A program made the position numbers and the translations under genes. From positions 1-13,979 of the forward strand of contig JBKOWM010000093.1 of the NCBI GenBank assembly GCA_046724395.1: a DNA stretch of 13,979 nucleotides. Reading direction: 5' to 3'. Positions 13,344 through 13,979 of the stretch are shown here, in pieces; positions within the stretch are counted from its first letter, which is position 1, and each line of letters opens with the position of its first letter. The notes beneath the pieces were generated by a model. That model was not told the origin of the DNA. It made no database searches and saw only the letters and a program-made list of their open reading frames with translations. The stretch is from DATAEU01 sp046724395. Lineage in GTDB: Bacteria > Actinomycetota > UBA4738 > HRBIN12.

Positions 13344-13979
13344 AGACGTGAAGGACCTCCTCGATCGGGCGGCCGGCTGGTACTCCCCGCCGCCGATCCG
13401 GGCAGAGGAAGTTCGAGCTCGAGGCGAGCGACGCCGCCGCTCGGGGCGTGTCGTCGCCGCGGCGGTGGCGCTGGCCGTTTTCGCCACGGCCGGGGCGCTC
13501 ACCTGGACGGCCTTTCGTCCGCAACGTGCCAGCGTGGGCGAGGAACCGGTGATCCAAGACGTGAGCGTAACCCTCGTGGGCGTGTCGGTGACCTACCCGG
13601 AGGACTGGACGCTGGTCGACCTGTGGCCCTTGGCCCGCACGATCGCCTCGTGGCCGGATCCGATCGGGACCTCCATCAGCGCGCCCGAGGGGACGAACGA
13701 GCGAGGAGGCCTGCCGGTGCTACAGCTCTCGAACGTCGATCTCGGCCTTCGGTCGGCGTGCGGGGCGGAGACCTCAACCAACGAGGCCGTGCTGTACGTC
13801 GCGGTAAACGGTGGACCCTATCTGCTCGCCGAAGACGGCACCGCTCGGTGGTCGGGCGCGCTCACGCAGGACGATGGCCCGTGCGGCCCCGGGTGGTACG
13901 CGTACCGGCACTCCACCGAGGACAACGGCGACGGCACGACGGGCGAGCGCCCCTATCTCGTCTTCGCTCGTTTCGGACC
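13336..13979 (+). CDS. Single-pass membrane protein encoded with the sigma factor (3' truncated by window edge)
   Basis: The ATG at 13336 lies inside the end of the sigma gene (8-nt overlap), with GGAGG 5 nt upstream. About 214 residues are visible and the frame is still open at the right edge. A cytoplasmic N-terminus of ~43 residues (MLEDVKDLLDRAAGWYSPPP then an Arg-rich stretch) precedes one membrane segment (RVVAAAVALAVFATAGALTW), and the rest would be outside. The outer part has beta-type stretches (VSVTYPEDWTLVDLWPLA) and several Cys. Gene order and topology match a membrane-bound anti-sigma factor, but no zinc-binding HxxxCxxC motif is seen in the N-terminal part, so the role rests on context only. 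I do not recognise the outer domain. Confidence 0.78.
   Translation, partial: MLEDVKDLLDRAAGWYSPPPIRAEEVRARGERRRRSGRVVAAAVALAVFATAGALTWTAFRPQRASVGEEPVIQDVSVTLVGVSVTYPEDWTLVDLWPLARTIASWPDPIGTSISAPEGTNERGGLPVLQLSNVDLGLRSACGAETSTNEAVLYVAVNGGPYLLAEDGTARWSGALTQDDGPCGPGWYAYRHSTEDNGDGTTGERPYLVFARFG

Overview
The window is G+C-rich DNA from a high-GC actinobacterium. Supporting signs are Shine-Dalgarno (SD) sites of the AGGAGG type, a WD40 protein ending in the tail typical of actinobacterial AAA/nSTAND-WD40 regulators, NarL/LuxR two-component systems, and an NHL-repeat protein whose Cys-paired repeats and C-terminal domain resemble those of Thermoleophilia/Solirubrobacterales. That placement is an inference from protein style, because no ribosomal marker is present.

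Layout. 1-1154 (+): 3' part of a WD40 propeller protein, open at the left edge. 1155-1706 (+): gene-poor DNA ending in a 54-residue relic of the C-terminus of a DctP-like protein, followed by a strong hairpin. 1716-3689 (-): a receiver-only response regulator (RR1) and a membrane histidine kinase (HK1). 3757-3975 (-): relic of a type I restriction specificity subunit (HsdS). 4066-4604 (-): frameshifted N-terminal relic of a second DctP-like gene. 4792-6240 (-): the intact DctP-like lipoprotein with an extra C-terminal beta-rich domain. 6375-8767 (+), divergent from it: histidine kinase HK2 and a full NarL-type regulator RR2. 8816-9180: fragment of an AlkP-superfamily gene with three frameshifts. 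9332-9408 and 9651-9728: remnants of a tRNA-Leu(CAG) and a tRNA-Met(CAU), each with a well-kept 3' part. 10019-10456: DUF805 membrane protein. 10737-12479: secreted NHL-repeat protein. 12822 to the right edge: an ECF sigma factor overlapping a single-pass membrane protein that runs off the window.

The most interesting part is 1.5-8.8 kb. It reads as a duplicated cassette of substrate-binding lipoprotein plus histidine kinase plus response regulator, in which one lipoprotein copy has decayed. The two kinases are paralogues with opposite lesions. HK1 keeps a complete ATP-binding domain but has lost the phosphatase-type Gln of the DxxxQ motif. HK2 keeps DxxxQ but has lost the N-box Asn and the glycines of the ATP lid. 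RR1 has no output domain and RR2 does. Together this suggests a split kinase/phosphatase circuit around an orphan TRAP-type receptor, with no TRAP permease gene in the window. A promoter block and a terminator-like hairpin are shared between the lipoprotein copies. The stretch from 8.8 to 9.75 kb looks like a tRNA-associated recombination scar.
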